Assembly: GCF_001856685.1 (NCBI RefSeq)
Contig: NZ_CP017812.1
Location: 124,001-188,000, forward strand
Reading direction: 5' to 3'
DNA: 64,000 nt
Source of the DNA: Boudabousia tangfeifanii
Lineage (GTDB): Bacteria > Actinomycetota > Actinomycetes > Actinomycetales > Actinomycetaceae
Shown here piece after piece: positions 27,258-36,810 of this stretch. The notes beneath the pieces were generated by a model. It searched no databases and was not told the origin of the DNA. It saw only the letters and a program-made list of their open reading frames with translations. Each line of letters starts with the position of its first letter. The stretch's first letter is position 1. Both the position numbers and the translations under genes were made by a program.

Positions 27258-27389
27258 AAATCAACCCTTCTTAAGATTTCAGTCCCACACATCGCGGGAA
27301 TAACAGTATTCAGTCTATCGAGTTGACGTTAATCACATCTGCTAGGAAGGGGTAATTTTGCCGATACCGAAAAGTTGCGCCCACAGGAT

Positions 27390-27428
27390 AAAAAGAACCT
27401 GTCAACTCCCAAGGGAGCTGACAGGTTC
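27390..27428 (-). terminator. Intrinsic terminator of the phosphoribosyltransferase gene
   Basis: On the minus strand, GAACCTGTCA-x-CTCCC type arms close a tight loop and are followed by TTTTTATCC. It lies about 100 bases past the stop at 27530. Confidence 0.85.
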
Positions 27429-27529
27429 GAAGTATGTGTGCTAAAACTTTTGGTTTGTTCGACTGTTGGCAAGCAATATGTTGTTCTTTTGAACTGGCTT
27501 GCTAGCTAGTGACTACAAACTGTTGAGTT

Positions 27530-28069
27530 TCAGTTATTTGGGGTGACTGGTGGGAGGACTGACCAGGGGAAGTTGATCCAGAGGTCGGTTTCTTTCCACA
27601 CGTAGTCTGGTTTGATGACCGAGCGAGACTTTTCGTAGATCACGAGGGAGCGGGCGTCGACCTTCACGGCTGCTTTTCCGTCGAGGGAGAGACCGTCCTT
27701 GGCGATCAGGTCCATTACCATCTTGAGGGTCTTGCCGGAGTCGGCTACGTCATCAACCACGAGGACTTTCTTGCCATCTAGGGCGGAAACGTCCATGAGT
27801 GGGGGAAGTAGAACTGGTTCGGGGAGAGTTTCGGCCACGTCAGTGTAGAACTCCACGTTCATTGTGCCGATTGCTTTCACACCGAGCGCGTAGGAGACTG
27901 CGCCAGCTGGAAGAAGACCACCACGGGCAACTGCCACGATGAGGTCAGGCATCCAGCCTGAATCCGCTACTTTCTGCGCTAATTCGCGGGTTGCGTCGCC
28001 AAATCCCTGCCAAGTCAAAGACTCGCGGGGGGAACCGTCATTACTTGTTGCACCATCATCAAAAGCCAT
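27530..28069 (-). CDS. Purine phosphoribosyltransferase (type I PRT)
   Basis: 179 residues. The PRPP-binding motif VLVVDDVADSGKTL is clear, and VAVARGGLLPAG is the usual upstream loop. It resembles Gpt/xanthine-hypoxanthine type enzymes that salvage free purine bases with PRPP. The hood that decides base specificity is not diagnostic by eye, so Gpt, Hpt-like or regulatory function remain open. It is monocistronic with its own terminator. Confidence 0.85.
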   Translation of the reverse strand: MAFDDGATSNDGSPRESLTWQGFGDATRELAQKVADSGWMPDLIVAVARGGLLPAGAVSYALGVKAIGTMNVEFYTDVAETLPEPVLLPPLMDVSALDGKKVLVVDDVADSGKTLKMVMDLIAKDGLSLDGKAAVKVDARSLVIYEKSRSVIKPDYVWKETDLWINFPWSVLPPVTPNN

Positions 28070-28258
28070 GACGATACTCTACCCGCCGCGGCTAGTTTGT
28101 GGCAAAGCGAAACTAGTTGTTTGTGATTGATCGGGGTTTAGTTTTCTCCACAGGCATCGATTCCCACAACCTCTGTAGCAATTTTGGGGTTTGAGGTGGG
28201 TCTTTTGTCATGCTGTTTGGTGTTAGCGATTGGTTTCGTTTTGGTTTGGAGGTTTGGC

Positions 28259-28723
28259 ATGTGGTCAGTGGCAAGTAACGGTAGTGGACTTTTGGGGGCA
28301 GTTACTGAGTTATCTCGACAGGTAGCTAGGTGCGATTTTGGTTCAGCTTGGCAGGGGGCGGCGTCTCAGCCAGCTCGTCAAAGTTTGCTTTCTTTGCAGG
28401 CCGAGGCCGCAAACCTGTTTTCTTCGGCGGTGGGGGTAGTGGCCGCCGACCATAGTGCCAAGGAAAGCTATGATCTGGTCTTAGCTGCTCAAGCTACCAG
28501 CCTGACGCCGGGATTTTCCCTAGAATCTAACGACGTTTGGGGTGTTGCTGCAGTCGGGGCAGAGGGGTCTGGCTATGGTATGCGCAGTGTTGCGGGATCA
28601 GATTTGTCGTCTGGAGTTTCTTCTAGCCTAAAGGGGTCAGCGACTTCGCTTCCTCATGGCACTTTGGGGCTTTCTTCTGGTTCTGATGGCGTACCAGTTC
28701 GGTCGTGGGCGGTGGCGCGCTAA
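28259..28723 (+). CDS. WXG100-like small protein
   Basis: 154 residues from the ATG at 28259, preferred over 28184 because TGGAGG is eight bases upstream. The N-terminal 90 residues look like a helical hairpin with a central WQG (31-33) turn, as in WXG100/EsxA-type proteins. The C-terminal part is Ser/Gly-rich and probably unstructured. Its TAA overlaps the ATG of the next gene (TAATG). The pair resembles a type VII secretion substrate or chaperone with an effector. No EccC/EssC gene is in the window, so secretion is inferred. Confidence 0.6.
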   Translation: MWSVASNGSGLLGAVTELSRQVARCDFGSAWQGAASQPARQSLLSLQAEAANLFSSAVGVVAADHSAKESYDLVLAAQATSLTPGFSLESNDVWGVAAVGAEGSGYGMRSVAGSDLSSGVSSSLKGSATSLPHGTLGLSSGSDGVPVRSWAVAR

Positions 28724-30471
28724 TGGCAGGTGATGATCTGGGGCTGGATCGCGTTGATTCTTTTACTAGTGGTGTGGGGGTGATGGTTTCTGGGGGCACA
28801 TTTTTTCGGGTGGATGTGCCGGCTTTGACCGCGATGGCAAAGTTTTTGCGTAGTCAAGAGGGTCAGGTGCAGTTAGCTTTGAATCTGGCGAATCGTTTGG
28901 GGAGCGAGGCACATTTACGGCAGTCTTCTTTGGCGGCCCTAGAACGTCGTTTGGCTTTACCGGTTTATCAACTCTCCCAGGCTCATTTGCACACCCTGGT
29001 TTCGAGGGCCCAGTCGGCGCAGTTGGCCACGATTGGTGCGGTGACCACTTGTACGCAGGATTTGCAGCATTTTTTGGCACATTTGCATAGTTTTGTGGAT
29101 CGTTTGTTGGCGTTAATGGGGGTACTTGCCGAGGCCGAGGAAAGTGCTCGCCAGAACACTGCCTCGTGGGTTTTAAACCACCAACTGGTAGAGCAAGCGA
29201 GCGCCTTGAGCGGTTGGGAAGCAAAGAGCCGTTTGGGGTTTTCGTTCTTTGTCGCGCGAAAATCGGTACTGGCGACCGAGGCGATTGGTCAGGAAAAACC
29301 TGAACTTTTGGCCAGGTTCTTGAATGATACAAGTGGCTTTTTATTAGACAACTCTGGAGGGTGGTTTTCTTCCGCCCTCGGACGCAAAGGTGGGAGTGTT
29401 GCCGTTCCTGCGGTGGGGCTTTTGGGAAGTTATTTTACCCATGATACTTCTTGGCAAAAAGGTAGGGTGCGTAGTTCTTTAGGACGGGATGCCTGGCCTG
29501 TTGAAACCAGGCGAGCCTTGGTCAATGCATCTAGCTTGGGGGCAACTGCTGGCTCATTTGCCACCAACCGGGATGGTGAAGAGTCGCCACTTTTGTCTAA
29601 TACTCAAAAGTTTGCGGGTGTTTTGGCGCAGACTGCGTCAGTGTTGTCGTGGCCGAGCCGTGGTGGCCACCTAGAGTCTCGTATCTTGTCGTTTTCGGGT
29701 GAGCAGTTTGAGCGGGTGTCAACCCCGAAAACTCCGGGGGAGTTGGTGGATCGTTTTTCTTTGGCTGATGCGCGTTTGGATTCTGCCGAACTTGGGCTTG
29801 ACCGGACGGTTGCGGGACATGTGGTGGTGTTGCGTCATCAAGGACCGAAGGGGGATAGCTGGTCGGTATTACTTCCTGGGACGCAGACTTGGCGTTTGGG
29901 CGATGCTAGTCCACAGGGTTTGCTTTCGAATTTGCAGGTGGTAGCTGGTCAAGATTCTGAACAGTCTGAGGCGGTTTTATCGGCTATGCGCCAAGCGGGG
30001 ATCCGTCCAGGTGACCCGGTTGAGTTGGTGGGACATTCTCAGGGTGGGGCGGTTGCGTTAGATTTGGCGGCTAGGCAGCAGCGTTTGGGAGAGTTTCAGA
30101 TTGGGGTGGTGACTACTTTGGGCGCCCCGACTGGAGCCTCGGCTTTGACTTTGGTTGCTGCTAACCAAAAGGGCGGGCAACTACCTAGGATCTTATCGCT
30201 TCGGAATTCTCGCGATTTAGTTACTGCGATGGGCGGAGTGCAACTACCTGGTGCGGCGAATCATGTGGTGGTGTCGGGAAATGTTCCCAAGGATTGGGCT
30301 CCGAAAGCGCATGGTCAGGACGGTTACCGTCTGATCGTAAAAGAGGCTGAGCGGCTTGGTGATGATAATTTGAACGATTTCTCGGACTATCGTCAAAGGT
30401 TTTTGGGTTTGGACCAGCCGGGTGTGAAGTCTTCACAAATTTTGGTAGAAAATGTGCGGGTGGGAAAGTAG
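28723..30471 (+). CDS. Helical N-terminal domain fused to lipase-like alpha/beta hydrolase
   Basis: 582 residues from the ATG at 28723, which overlaps the upstream stop by one base; an earlier GTG exists at 28705. Residues about 30-150 are long amphipathic helices, like the N-terminal part of LXG/WXG-type secreted proteins. The C-terminal 250 residues have an alpha/beta-hydrolase core: LVGHSQGGAVALDLA with nucleophile Ser439, SLRNSRDLVTAMGG with a likely acid residue, and a His in NHVVVSGN or AHGQDGY. It resembles lipases/esterases of the PGAP1/DUF676 kind. No signal peptide is seen. A secreted phospholipase or a toxin is possible but unproven; no immunity gene is obvious. Confidence 0.72.
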   Translation: MAGDDLGLDRVDSFTSGVGVMVSGGTFFRVDVPALTAMAKFLRSQEGQVQLALNLANRLGSEAHLRQSSLAALERRLALPVYQLSQAHLHTLVSRAQSAQLATIGAVTTCTQDLQHFLAHLHSFVDRLLALMGVLAEAEESARQNTASWVLNHQLVEQASALSGWEAKSRLGFSFFVARKSVLATEAIGQEKPELLARFLNDTSGFLLDNSGGWFSSALGRKGGSVAVPAVGLLGSYFTHDTSWQKGRVRSSLGRDAWPVETRRALVNASSLGATAGSFATNRDGEESPLLSNTQKFAGVLAQTASVLSWPSRGGHLESRILSFSGEQFERVSTPKTPGELVDRFSLADARLDSAELGLDRTVAGHVVVLRHQGPKGDSWSVLLPGTQTWRLGDASPQGLLSNLQVVAGQDSEQSEAVLSAMRQAGIRPGDPVELVGHSQGGAVALDLAARQQRLGEFQIGVVTTLGAPTGASALTLVAANQKGGQLPRILSLRNSRDLVTAMGGVQLPGAANHVVVSGNVPKDWAPKAHGQDGYRLIVKEAERLGDDNLNDFSDYRQRFLGLDQPGVKSSQILVENVRVGK

Positions 30472-30546
30472 CAAGATGAGAGTGTGGGCGCTACAACTTG
30501 GGCTATGCCTTCGGGCGTATTTGCTTTAAGTTTCGGTTGGAAAGTA

Positions 30547-30592
30547 GTGGGCCGACCATACTAGGGATTTAGGTTAAGTATGATCGGCCCAC
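30547..30592. terminator. Hairpin between convergent genes
   Basis: GTGGGCCGA pairs with TCGGCCCAC around a long loop that contains TACT/AGTA pairs. It lies between the lipase gene (plus) and the small membrane protein gene (minus). T runs are short, so termination is probable rather than certain. Confidence 0.55.
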
Positions 30593-30628
30593 TTGATAGT
30601 TTTAGCTGGTTGCTATGTTGTGTTTACT

Positions 30629-31006
30629 TCAGTCCTTGCTGGAGATGAGGGCGGTGACTGCGCTGGCAATGATGCTGACGATTAGGCCACCGAAGAGTGC
30701 TGCCCAGAAGCCGCTGACATGTAGACCCCAGGTTAGCTGGGTGGAGATCCAGCCGGTGAGGCCAATAATGATGGCGTTAACTACAAGCCCGAAAAGCCCG
30801 AGGGTCAGAATATAGAGCGGGAATGATAGGAACTTGATGACTGGGCGCACGATGCTGTTCAGTAGGGTGAGGATCAGGCCGATGGAAAGATAGGTCAGAA
30901 TGTTTTCGCTAGTGGAGGCGGTTTCTGGCACGAATAGGCCTGGTAGTAGCAGGGTAGCCACCCAGAGGCCAACGGTGTTGGCGATGATTTGGTATACGAA
31001 TTTCAT
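30629..31006 (-). CDS. Phage-holin-4-like small membrane protein (PF04020 type)
   Basis: 125 residues with four hydrophobic helices and the family's central NSIVRPVIKFLSFPLYILTL segment. It starts at an ATG behind AGGAGAAGAAA. Despite the name of the family, such proteins are common chromosomal integral membrane proteins of unknown role and no phage genes are near. Confidence 0.85.
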   Translation of the reverse strand: MKFVYQIIANTVGLWVATLLLPGLFVPETASTSENILTYLSIGLILTLLNSIVRPVIKFLSFPLYILTLGLFGLVVNAIIIGLTGWISTQLTWGLHVSGFWAALFGGLIVSIIASAVTALISSKD

Positions 31007-31102
31007 TTTCTTCTCCTGTTAGGTCCTATCTAGATAAACAACCATTCTACTATTTTTGTTCCCATTTTTGGAGCGTGCTCCATTTTGGTGTGGTTGTGGG
31101 TG

Positions 31103-32020
31103 TTAGAGGGTGGCGCCTAGGTAGATTCCGATGGTGAGGATGATTTCGAGGATGCCGATGGGGGCTGGGCGGATGGGTTTTTTCTTTTGGTTTATTCGTT
31201 TTTGGTTGAGTTGGGGGATGGTGATGGCGCGGAGGATGATGATGGTCCAGAGGGGGATCATGGTGAGGCTGGCCCAGCCGGAGGTGATGGTGCCGATGAT
31301 GATGACTCCGGCTCCGAGGTGGTATCCGGTGGTGGTGGTTCGCCAGGCTGGGTTGCGGCGTCCGCGGATTAGTGATTTGACGTATGGGGTGGTGCCGATG
31401 AAGTAGAGGGCGTAGATGATGGTGAGGATCCAGATGTATTTCCAGCCGCCTTGTGTGGGGTGGTGCCATAGTGGGGTGGGGTTTGGGATGCCTTGGGGGT
31501 TTAGGGCCCAGCCGATGTTGGGTTGGTTGGGGTTTAGGCCGGGGGCTAGTAGCTGTGGGAGGTTTGGGTTTTGTGGTCGTGGGGTTTGCCAGCCGAGGTC
31601 GTAGGTGATGGGGAGGAGCATGACTGCGGTGAGGGTGATGAGTGTTCGGGCTGGGAGGTCGCGGTCTTTTTTGATGAGTGCTTGTTGGATGGGGACGACT
31701 AGTAGGAGGGCGATGGGTGTCCACCAGATTAGGGCTGGTTGGGTGATGGCGGCTGCTAGTAGTCCGAGGATGGTGATGGTGGTGTAGGTGCCTAGTGGTT
31801 GTTTGATTGGTTGTGGGTTGCGGGAGCGAACGTAGACGGTGAGGGTGTGGTACGCACCGAGGCCGGAGAGGGAGGCGAGGAGGAGCCATCCTTGGGCGAG
31901 GGTCCAGTGGGAGAGGGTGAGTCCGGTGAGCCAGGGGGTGATGATCATGGCCCAGGCGCCGTGTTCGTTGGGCACCCAGTGGTTTTTGTTCTTTTTGGTT
32001 TTTGTTACGTTTTGGCTCAT
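31103..32020 (-). CDS. YwiC-like membrane protein
   Basis: 305 residues with seven to nine hydrophobic segments. The opening WVPNEHGAWAMIITPWL is the hallmark of the YwiC-like family. Function is unknown; in other bacteria it is found near nitrate-respiration genes, which is not the case here. The coding strand is strikingly rich in C, with C or A in most third positions. Confidence 0.85.
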   Translation of the reverse strand: MSQNVTKTKKNKNHWVPNEHGAWAMIITPWLTGLTLSHWTLAQGWLLLASLSGLGAYHTLTVYVRSRNPQPIKQPLGTYTTITILGLLAAAITQPALIWWTPIALLLVVPIQQALIKKDRDLPARTLITLTAVMLLPITYDLGWQTPRPQNPNLPQLLAPGLNPNQPNIGWALNPQGIPNPTPLWHHPTQGGWKYIWILTIIYALYFIGTTPYVKSLIRGRRNPAWRTTTTGYHLGAGVIIIGTITSGWASLTMIPLWTIIILRAITIPQLNQKRINQKKKPIRPAPIGILEIILTIGIYLGATL

Positions 32021-32036
32021 TTGTTCAGGATAACAA

Positions 32037-32072
32037 AAGTGGAGGGACAGTTTAAGTACTGTCCCTCCACTT
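32037..32072 (-). terminator. Terminator of surface-protein gene 1
   Basis: AAGTGGAGGGACAGT pairs with its complement around a six-base loop; the minus strand continues TTTGTT. It sits 20 bases past the stop at 32092. Confidence 0.88.
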
Positions 32073-32091
32073 AGCGTTTAGCTAATGGCGT

Positions 32092-35000
32092 TTAGGCCAT
32101 TTTGTTGCGTCGGCGTACGGCTTGGGTCATGCCTAGGGTGGAGATTAGTAGTAGGAGGGTGCCTCCGACTGCTAGTGGCATGTGTCCGTTGCCGCCGGCT
32201 TTTGGTAGTTCGCCGGCGCGTGGGTCGTGGACTGTTACCTTTGGGCCGGCGACGGCGAAGGTGCCGTCGGTGGCTTGTCCGGTGGGTTCACCGGTCTTAA
32301 GGTTTAGTGGCACGATGTTGCCGCTACCGTCGACTTTGAACACGAGTGGTTCTGGTAGTAGTGAGTAGTCCTTGGTGGGGGACTTGGTTTCTACTAGGAA
32401 GTAGACGGTGCCGGCGTTTAGGGTTGGGGTGACGAAGCGTCCCATGTATTTGTTGTCGCCGTCGTTGGAGGCGAGTGCATCTTGTGGGAAGCGGTTTTCG
32501 TTGTCCGCGGTTAGTTCGTCTAGTTCGGCTTTGACCAGCTCGCCCATGGTGTAGGGTTTGGTGGTTGAGTTGGCTGCCTTGTAGAGGGCGAACTTGGCGC
32601 CGCTTAGGCGGGTGCCGTTAGCGTCGGTCTTTTCAACTAGGGCGATTCCAAGTTGTGGTTTGACTGGGGTGCAGGCGTCGTTGTTGCCGTCTGTACCTGG
32701 GTCGTCTTGGGTGCTGACCTTGTTGAAGAAGCCGGTGCCTGGTTTGCCTGCGCCTTCGTTTTCACATTCGCCTGCGCCCTTGGCTGCCGAGTCGGTTGCG
32801 CTCCAGTTGAGTTTGGCTGCTGCTTCGGCGCTGATCTTGCCGGTAACTTCGATGTAGTAGTTGACACTTTCGCCGCCGTTGATAGCCTCGGTGCCTGCTG
32901 GGATTTCGAAGGTTACGGTGTTGCCTTGGACGTTGCTTACCGGGGCGAGGGCGTTTTCGTCCTTGCCGTACTTGGCGGAGGTGATTTCAAAGCCTTGTGG
33001 CAGTGTGATCACATCGGTGATGGCCGGTTGGGCAGAAGCGTTCTTGCCGGCGTTGGTGGCAACCACCTTGTACTTAACGGTAGCGCTTAGCGAACCGTCT
33101 TGAGCGCTAGTTAGGGTGACTGAGGTTCCGGTAGAACCTGGGGTCTTAACATACCCGTCGCCACCATTGTTAGCCTCATCAGCCCCGTCAGCTGCCGGAT
33201 CAAACTGCGAGAACTTAGCAACCGTCCACTTATTTTCCACCACCGGAATACAAGCAAAGTTATCCCGATACCAAACAGCGTTATCTTCAGCGTAGTTCGG
33301 GCTTTCGAATGCGAGTGCTACGTTGTTGAGTGCTGCCTTGTCGGTGAGGTTAGCGAGTTTAACTGCTTTACCGTTGGTGTTTGCGGTTTCGCTGTTACAT
33401 ACGGCGAGGCCAGCTTGTGCTTGCTCGAACTTGGTAACCTCACTACCTTCCACCTTCGAGGTGTCAGCCTTAACTGGGATGGTGATAGTAAAGGTGCCGC
33501 TTTCCTGTGGGCCGAGGTTGTTGATGGAGGTTGCGAGTACCGCGTTTTCCTTCAACTCTTGTTCGGTGTAGGTGTCCTTGCCACCAACGCGTGAGCCTTG
33601 GCCATCGTAGGTGACGGTGGCGGTCTTGTCGGTGTCGAATACCAAACCTGCAGGAGCGGTGAAGAAGTCCTTGATTTCACCGGTGTTACCAGCAAATGCG
33701 GAGTCGTTGGTGACCTTCATCTTGTACACGAGGTCTCCCTTGCCGCCCTTGAGGACGACTGCTTCACCAACGTGTTCGTTGCCGAGCTTCTTGTCTGGGG
33801 TGCCAGCAAGTTTCTCGATGTGGAAACGCGGGATGCGGGTGTTCTTGATGGTACAAGTTGCCGAACCGTTCTTTGGAACGTTTACGGTCTGCTTGTCAAC
33901 CATGGTGCCGCCTTCACAGGTCCATTCACCGGACTTGTAATAGCCTGGGATAGCTTCTGGCTGGTTGATAAGTTCGGCTAGTTTGTAGTTACCTGCGACT
34001 ACGTCCTGGTCAACAGCTACACCTTCAGTTGGCTTAGCCTGGCCGTTAGCGCCTGCGAGTGGGCTACCGGTTTCAGGGTTGGTACCAGTGGCGGCTAGAA
34101 CGAAGTGACCTAGGTCGTCAGGAACCTGCGAGTTAATGACACGACCATTCTGGTCAACAATCTGCTTAACCAACTTGAGGTGAGCAGTAGGTTGACCGGT
34201 GAATGGAATACACGAGTCGTTGTTGTCTTTGCCGTCCTTGTCACCCTCTAGGGCTACCTGGTTGAAGAAACCAGTACCTGGCTTGCCAGGACCTTCGTTT
34301 TCACACTTTTGTGCGGCAACGTTGTTTGCGGCTTCAAGGTTTTCAGCCTTTACCTTGATCTTGATCGCGTAGATCTTGGATTCACCGGACGCGACCTTTC
34401 CACCAGGCAAAGTGATTGGGAACGGATTACTGCCATCGGAGTAGTCTTCGTTCATTAGGACTTTGTCGGTCTTGAGGTCAAGTACACCAACGTGGGTAAT
34501 CTTGAATCCTGCTGGTGGGGTAAAGGTGTCCTGAATATCGGCTAAGACAGCTTCGGCATTACCAACGTTCGTTGCAGTGACAACGTAACGCAAGGTGGCA
34601 GTGCCGTCAGCACCAATCATGACAGGATTACGAGTATGTTCGCCAGCTGGTGCAAGGGTGCCGGTTACAGGATCAACTGCAGATTTACGAACCTTGAAGC
34701 CTTCTGGACCAGGTGTTGGATGACCGTATTGGCAAGAAGTCAGGTCAAGGATTCCTTTCGCAACTGCAGGCTCGAAGTCAACCTGAGGTGCTACTTCAGT
34801 TTTATTTCCAATTTCAGGTTGCTGATAAAGGTTCTTGAAGCCCTTCGTTAGATCGCCGGAACCGGAATACAGGTTTCCATCCTTACCAAATGCAGAACCA
34901 TACACGACCTTGATATTGCTGTAGGTGCCCCATGGCTTCATCTTACTGGTGTCAATTAGGTTGAATGAGTACGGGTTGGTGCCGCGTGGCTTGTTCACTT

Positions 35001-36810
35001 CTTCCTTAGGAATGTAGAACGTCTTTGCTGGTCCGGCCTTGGTTCCCATTGTGAATAACATTGAACCATCTTCAAAGAAAGCCAAGTCATTCAACTGGTA
35101 ACCGGATGGAATAGGAATTCCGGCCTTTTTCTCTAAGGTAGCAGCCTTTCCAGCTTCAGGATCAGGGGAACCATCAGGTAGCTTTAGGTCCTTATCTGTG
35201 AAGGTGAATTTCATTGGCAAGGCGGTGCCTCTCGTCTGGGAAACTACCCACAGATTACCTTCGGGATCGAATGCACTCGCCTGGTTGGCGATAGAAACAA
35301 GTGTCTCTCCAGAAAGTGTTACATTCTCAATAGTGCCGATTTTTATGGCCTCTGGATCTGTTGAGCCTGGCAAAGGCACACGCATACGTTTCAAGGTGTT
35401 AGCTTGTCCCCCAATCTTCGGGATGAAGTAGATCCATTGTGGGAATTGCCTTGCAATTGCGATACCGCCGTTTTTAGACTCAAAAGGAATCGAGAATCCA
35501 TCTGGACTGTGAAGAGGATCGTCAATATTGATCAGCTTAATATTTGTTGGGTTCGTAGTTGAATCGCCTGCATCTGTAACATAAATGTTGTCACACCAGT
35601 TGTTCTTTTCTTGAACAGGTCCACCAGGAAGGCGGAAGGTATCAACGTCACCTCGTGACGATGGGATCAATTTACGGCCCATGTCTACCTGGAAGCCCAT
35701 GGTGTCAAGGCGATCAGGGTTTAGGTCCTTCGGGATGGCAGGATCTAGACAGTTGGAGTACTGGAAGCCGCGGCGCATTTCGAAAACGGTGCCAGGCTGG
35801 ATCCACTGGGTACCGGTCCAAGAATCTGGGTTGTAGCGCCAGTTAATCGAATCCAAGAAGGTTGGATTAGTTAGCTGAGGGTCAACCCCAAACAATGGCT
35901 TTGTGGAATCGTTGTTTCGAAGCACTGCACCTTCGAGGAACTGGTTGGTGAGGTCACCAGGGGTACCACCAGGGCTGGTAATGCGAATACCGTTACGCTT
36001 GGTGAGGTTAGGATCAGCAAGATCCATAGCACTAGCCGGAAGCGGGTCAATAGTTGCTTGGTTCTTGCTCTTTGGATCGACGAACTTAATGTCAGCCAAC
36101 CAAGCACCAATATTTCCCTCAGGAACCGTCCACTTGTAAACGGCAACACCGGAGCAACGAGTACCCGGATCGTTTTCAATGTTCTTTGAAATCGGCGCGA
36201 AGCCAGTAGTGCCCTTTATGTCAGTAGTCATATTCATGGACGCGGTGAAAATATCACCCGGCTGTGCATTTTCGCTAATCTTCGCAGGCGCCGAGAATGT
36301 CGCGGTGCCATCTGCGTTAATGCCCGAAACCTCGTAAATCCAGGTATTTGGATCATCTGGGGACTTCCGAGCCGAATCTACCGTACCTGAAGTAAGGGTT
36401 AGGTCACTAGTCTGAGGATCTTTTTGTGTGAACGGAGCCTCTGGATCTTGAGTAACCGTAATGGTGGCAGTGTTTGTGACACCCTTTGGTACTTCGTATT
36501 TGAAGCTGCCATTATAGTTGAATTCGACACCAGGAGCAGGTTCTTTACCTTTGAAATCATGTTCCAAGGTGCTGGTAATAGTAGTGGCGTCACCCACTGC
36601 TTCTTCGATTGAAGGGTCGTTTACCCATGCACCTGCCTGTTCAGCGGTTCCCATAGTCAGGGCGGACGTACCAATCAGTGCAGCAGTCGCGGCGATGGCT
36701 GCGAAGCCGTAGTGACGGTAGTGGCGCTTACGCGCTTTTTCCGCTGAAAAATCACCATTTTCTGGCGCTTGACGGCCGGTGCGGCGGTCATCAAATATGT
36801 AGTTAGGCAC
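32092..36810 (-). CDS. Giant LPKAG-anchored surface protein 1 (type A N-terminus)
   Basis: 1572 residues. The GTG start at 36810 has AGGAG eight bases ahead. A basic N-terminal extension of about 30 residues precedes a hydrophobic export signal (about 33-60), then VNDSSIEEAVGD. The first 700 residues contain a beta-rich head with six-bladed-propeller-like repeats such as SAFGKDGNLYSGSG. From about 725 come DUF11-like beta-sandwich repeats (RKSAVDPVTGTLAP, HLKLVKQIVDQNG, FHIEKLAGTPD, VENKWTVAKFSQFDP), then a SpaA-like domain (LGIALVEKTDANGTRL) and the sorting signal LPKAG at 1535-1539, hydrophobic helix and basic tail. It should be covalently attached to peptidoglycan and act in adhesion. The last 390 residues are nearly identical to gene 4. 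It has its own promoter region and terminator. Confidence 0.88.
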   Translation of the reverse strand: MPNYIFDDRRTGRQAPENGDFSAEKARKRHYRHYGFAAIAATAALIGTSALTMGTAEQAGAWVNDPSIEEAVGDATTITSTLEHDFKGKEPAPGVEFNYNGSFKYEVPKGVTNTATITVTQDPEAPFTQKDPQTSDLTLTSGTVDSARKSPDDPNTWIYEVSGINADGTATFSAPAKISENAQPGDIFTASMNMTTDIKGTTGFAPISKNIENDPGTRCSGVAVYKWTVPEGNIGAWLADIKFVDPKSKNQATIDPLPASAMDLADPNLTKRNGIRITSPGGTPGDLTNQFLEGAVLRNNDSTKPLFGVDPQLTNPTFLDSINWRYNPDSWTGTQWIQPGTVFEMRRGFQYSNCLDPAIPKDLNPDRLDTMGFQVDMGRKLIPSSRGDVDTFRLPGGPVQEKNNWCDNIYVTDAGDSTTNPTNIKLINIDDPLHSPDGFSIPFESKNGGIAIARQFPQWIYFIPKIGGQANTLKRMRVPLPGSTDPEAIKIGTIENVTLSGETLVSIANQASAFDPEGNLWVVSQTRGTALPMKFTFTDKDLKLPDGSPDPEAGKAATLEKKAGIPIPSGYQLNDLAFFEDGSMLFTMGTKAGPAKTFYIPKEEVNKPRGTNPYSFNLIDTSKMKPWGTYSNIKVVYGSAFGKDGNLYSGSGDLTKGFKNLYQQPEIGNKTEVAPQVDFEPAVAKGILDLTSCQYGHPTPGPEGFKVRKSAVDPVTGTLAPAGEHTRNPVMIGADGTATLRYVVTATNVGNAEAVLADIQDTFTPPAGFKITHVGVLDLKTDKVLMNEDYSDGSNPFPITLPGGKVASGESKIYAIKIKVKAENLEAANNVAAQKCENEGPGKPGTGFFNQVALEGDKDGKDNNDSCIPFTGQPTAHLKLVKQIVDQNGRVINSQVPDDLGHFVLAATGTNPETGSPLAGANGQAKPTEGVAVDQDVVAGNYKLAELINQPEAIPGYYKSGEWTCEGGTMVDKQTVNVPKNGSATCTIKNTRIPRFHIEKLAGTPDKKLGNEHVGEAVVLKGGKGDLVYKMKVTNDSAFAGNTGEIKDFFTAPAGLVFDTDKTATVTYDGQGSRVGGKDTYTEQELKENAVLATSINNLGPQESGTFTITIPVKADTSKVEGSEVTKFEQAQAGLAVCNSETANTNGKAVKLANLTDKAALNNVALAFESPNYAEDNAVWYRDNFACIPVVENKWTVAKFSQFDPAADGADEANNGGDGYVKTPGSTGTSVTLTSAQDGSLSATVKYKVVATNAGKNASAQPAITDVITLPQGFEITSAKYGKDENALAPVSNVQGNTVTFEIPAGTEAINGGESVNYYIEVTGKISAEAAAKLNWSATDSAAKGAGECENEGAGKPGTGFFNKVSTQDDPGTDGNNDACTPVKPQLGIALVEKTDANGTRLSGAKFALYKAANSTTKPYTMGELVKAELDELTADNENRFPQDALASNDGDNKYMGRFVTPTLNAGTVYFLVETKSPTKDYSLLPEPLVFKVDGSGNIVPLNLKTGEPTGQATDGTFAVAGPKVTVHDPRAGELPKAGGNGHMPLAVGGTLLLLISTLGMTQAVRRRNKMA
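32121..33276. repeat. Near-identical tract, copy 1 (shared with 47524-48679)
   Basis: 1156 bases align without gaps to 47524-48679 at a constant offset of 15,403 with about 14 substitutions counted by eye (about 98.8% identity). Identity stops abruptly at 33276 within both coding regions, while flanking parts of the paralogous genes are clearly diverged. Confidence 0.9.

Noticed and set aside
30629..31006. A holin that might mark a prophage
   Set aside because: The PF04020-type family is chromosomal in many bacteria, and no other phage gene, integrase or att site is near.
31050..31889. A 279-residue Pro/His-rich minus-strand ORF
   Set aside because: It is another frame of the YwiC-like gene, whose own frame has membrane helices and the HGAWAMI motif.
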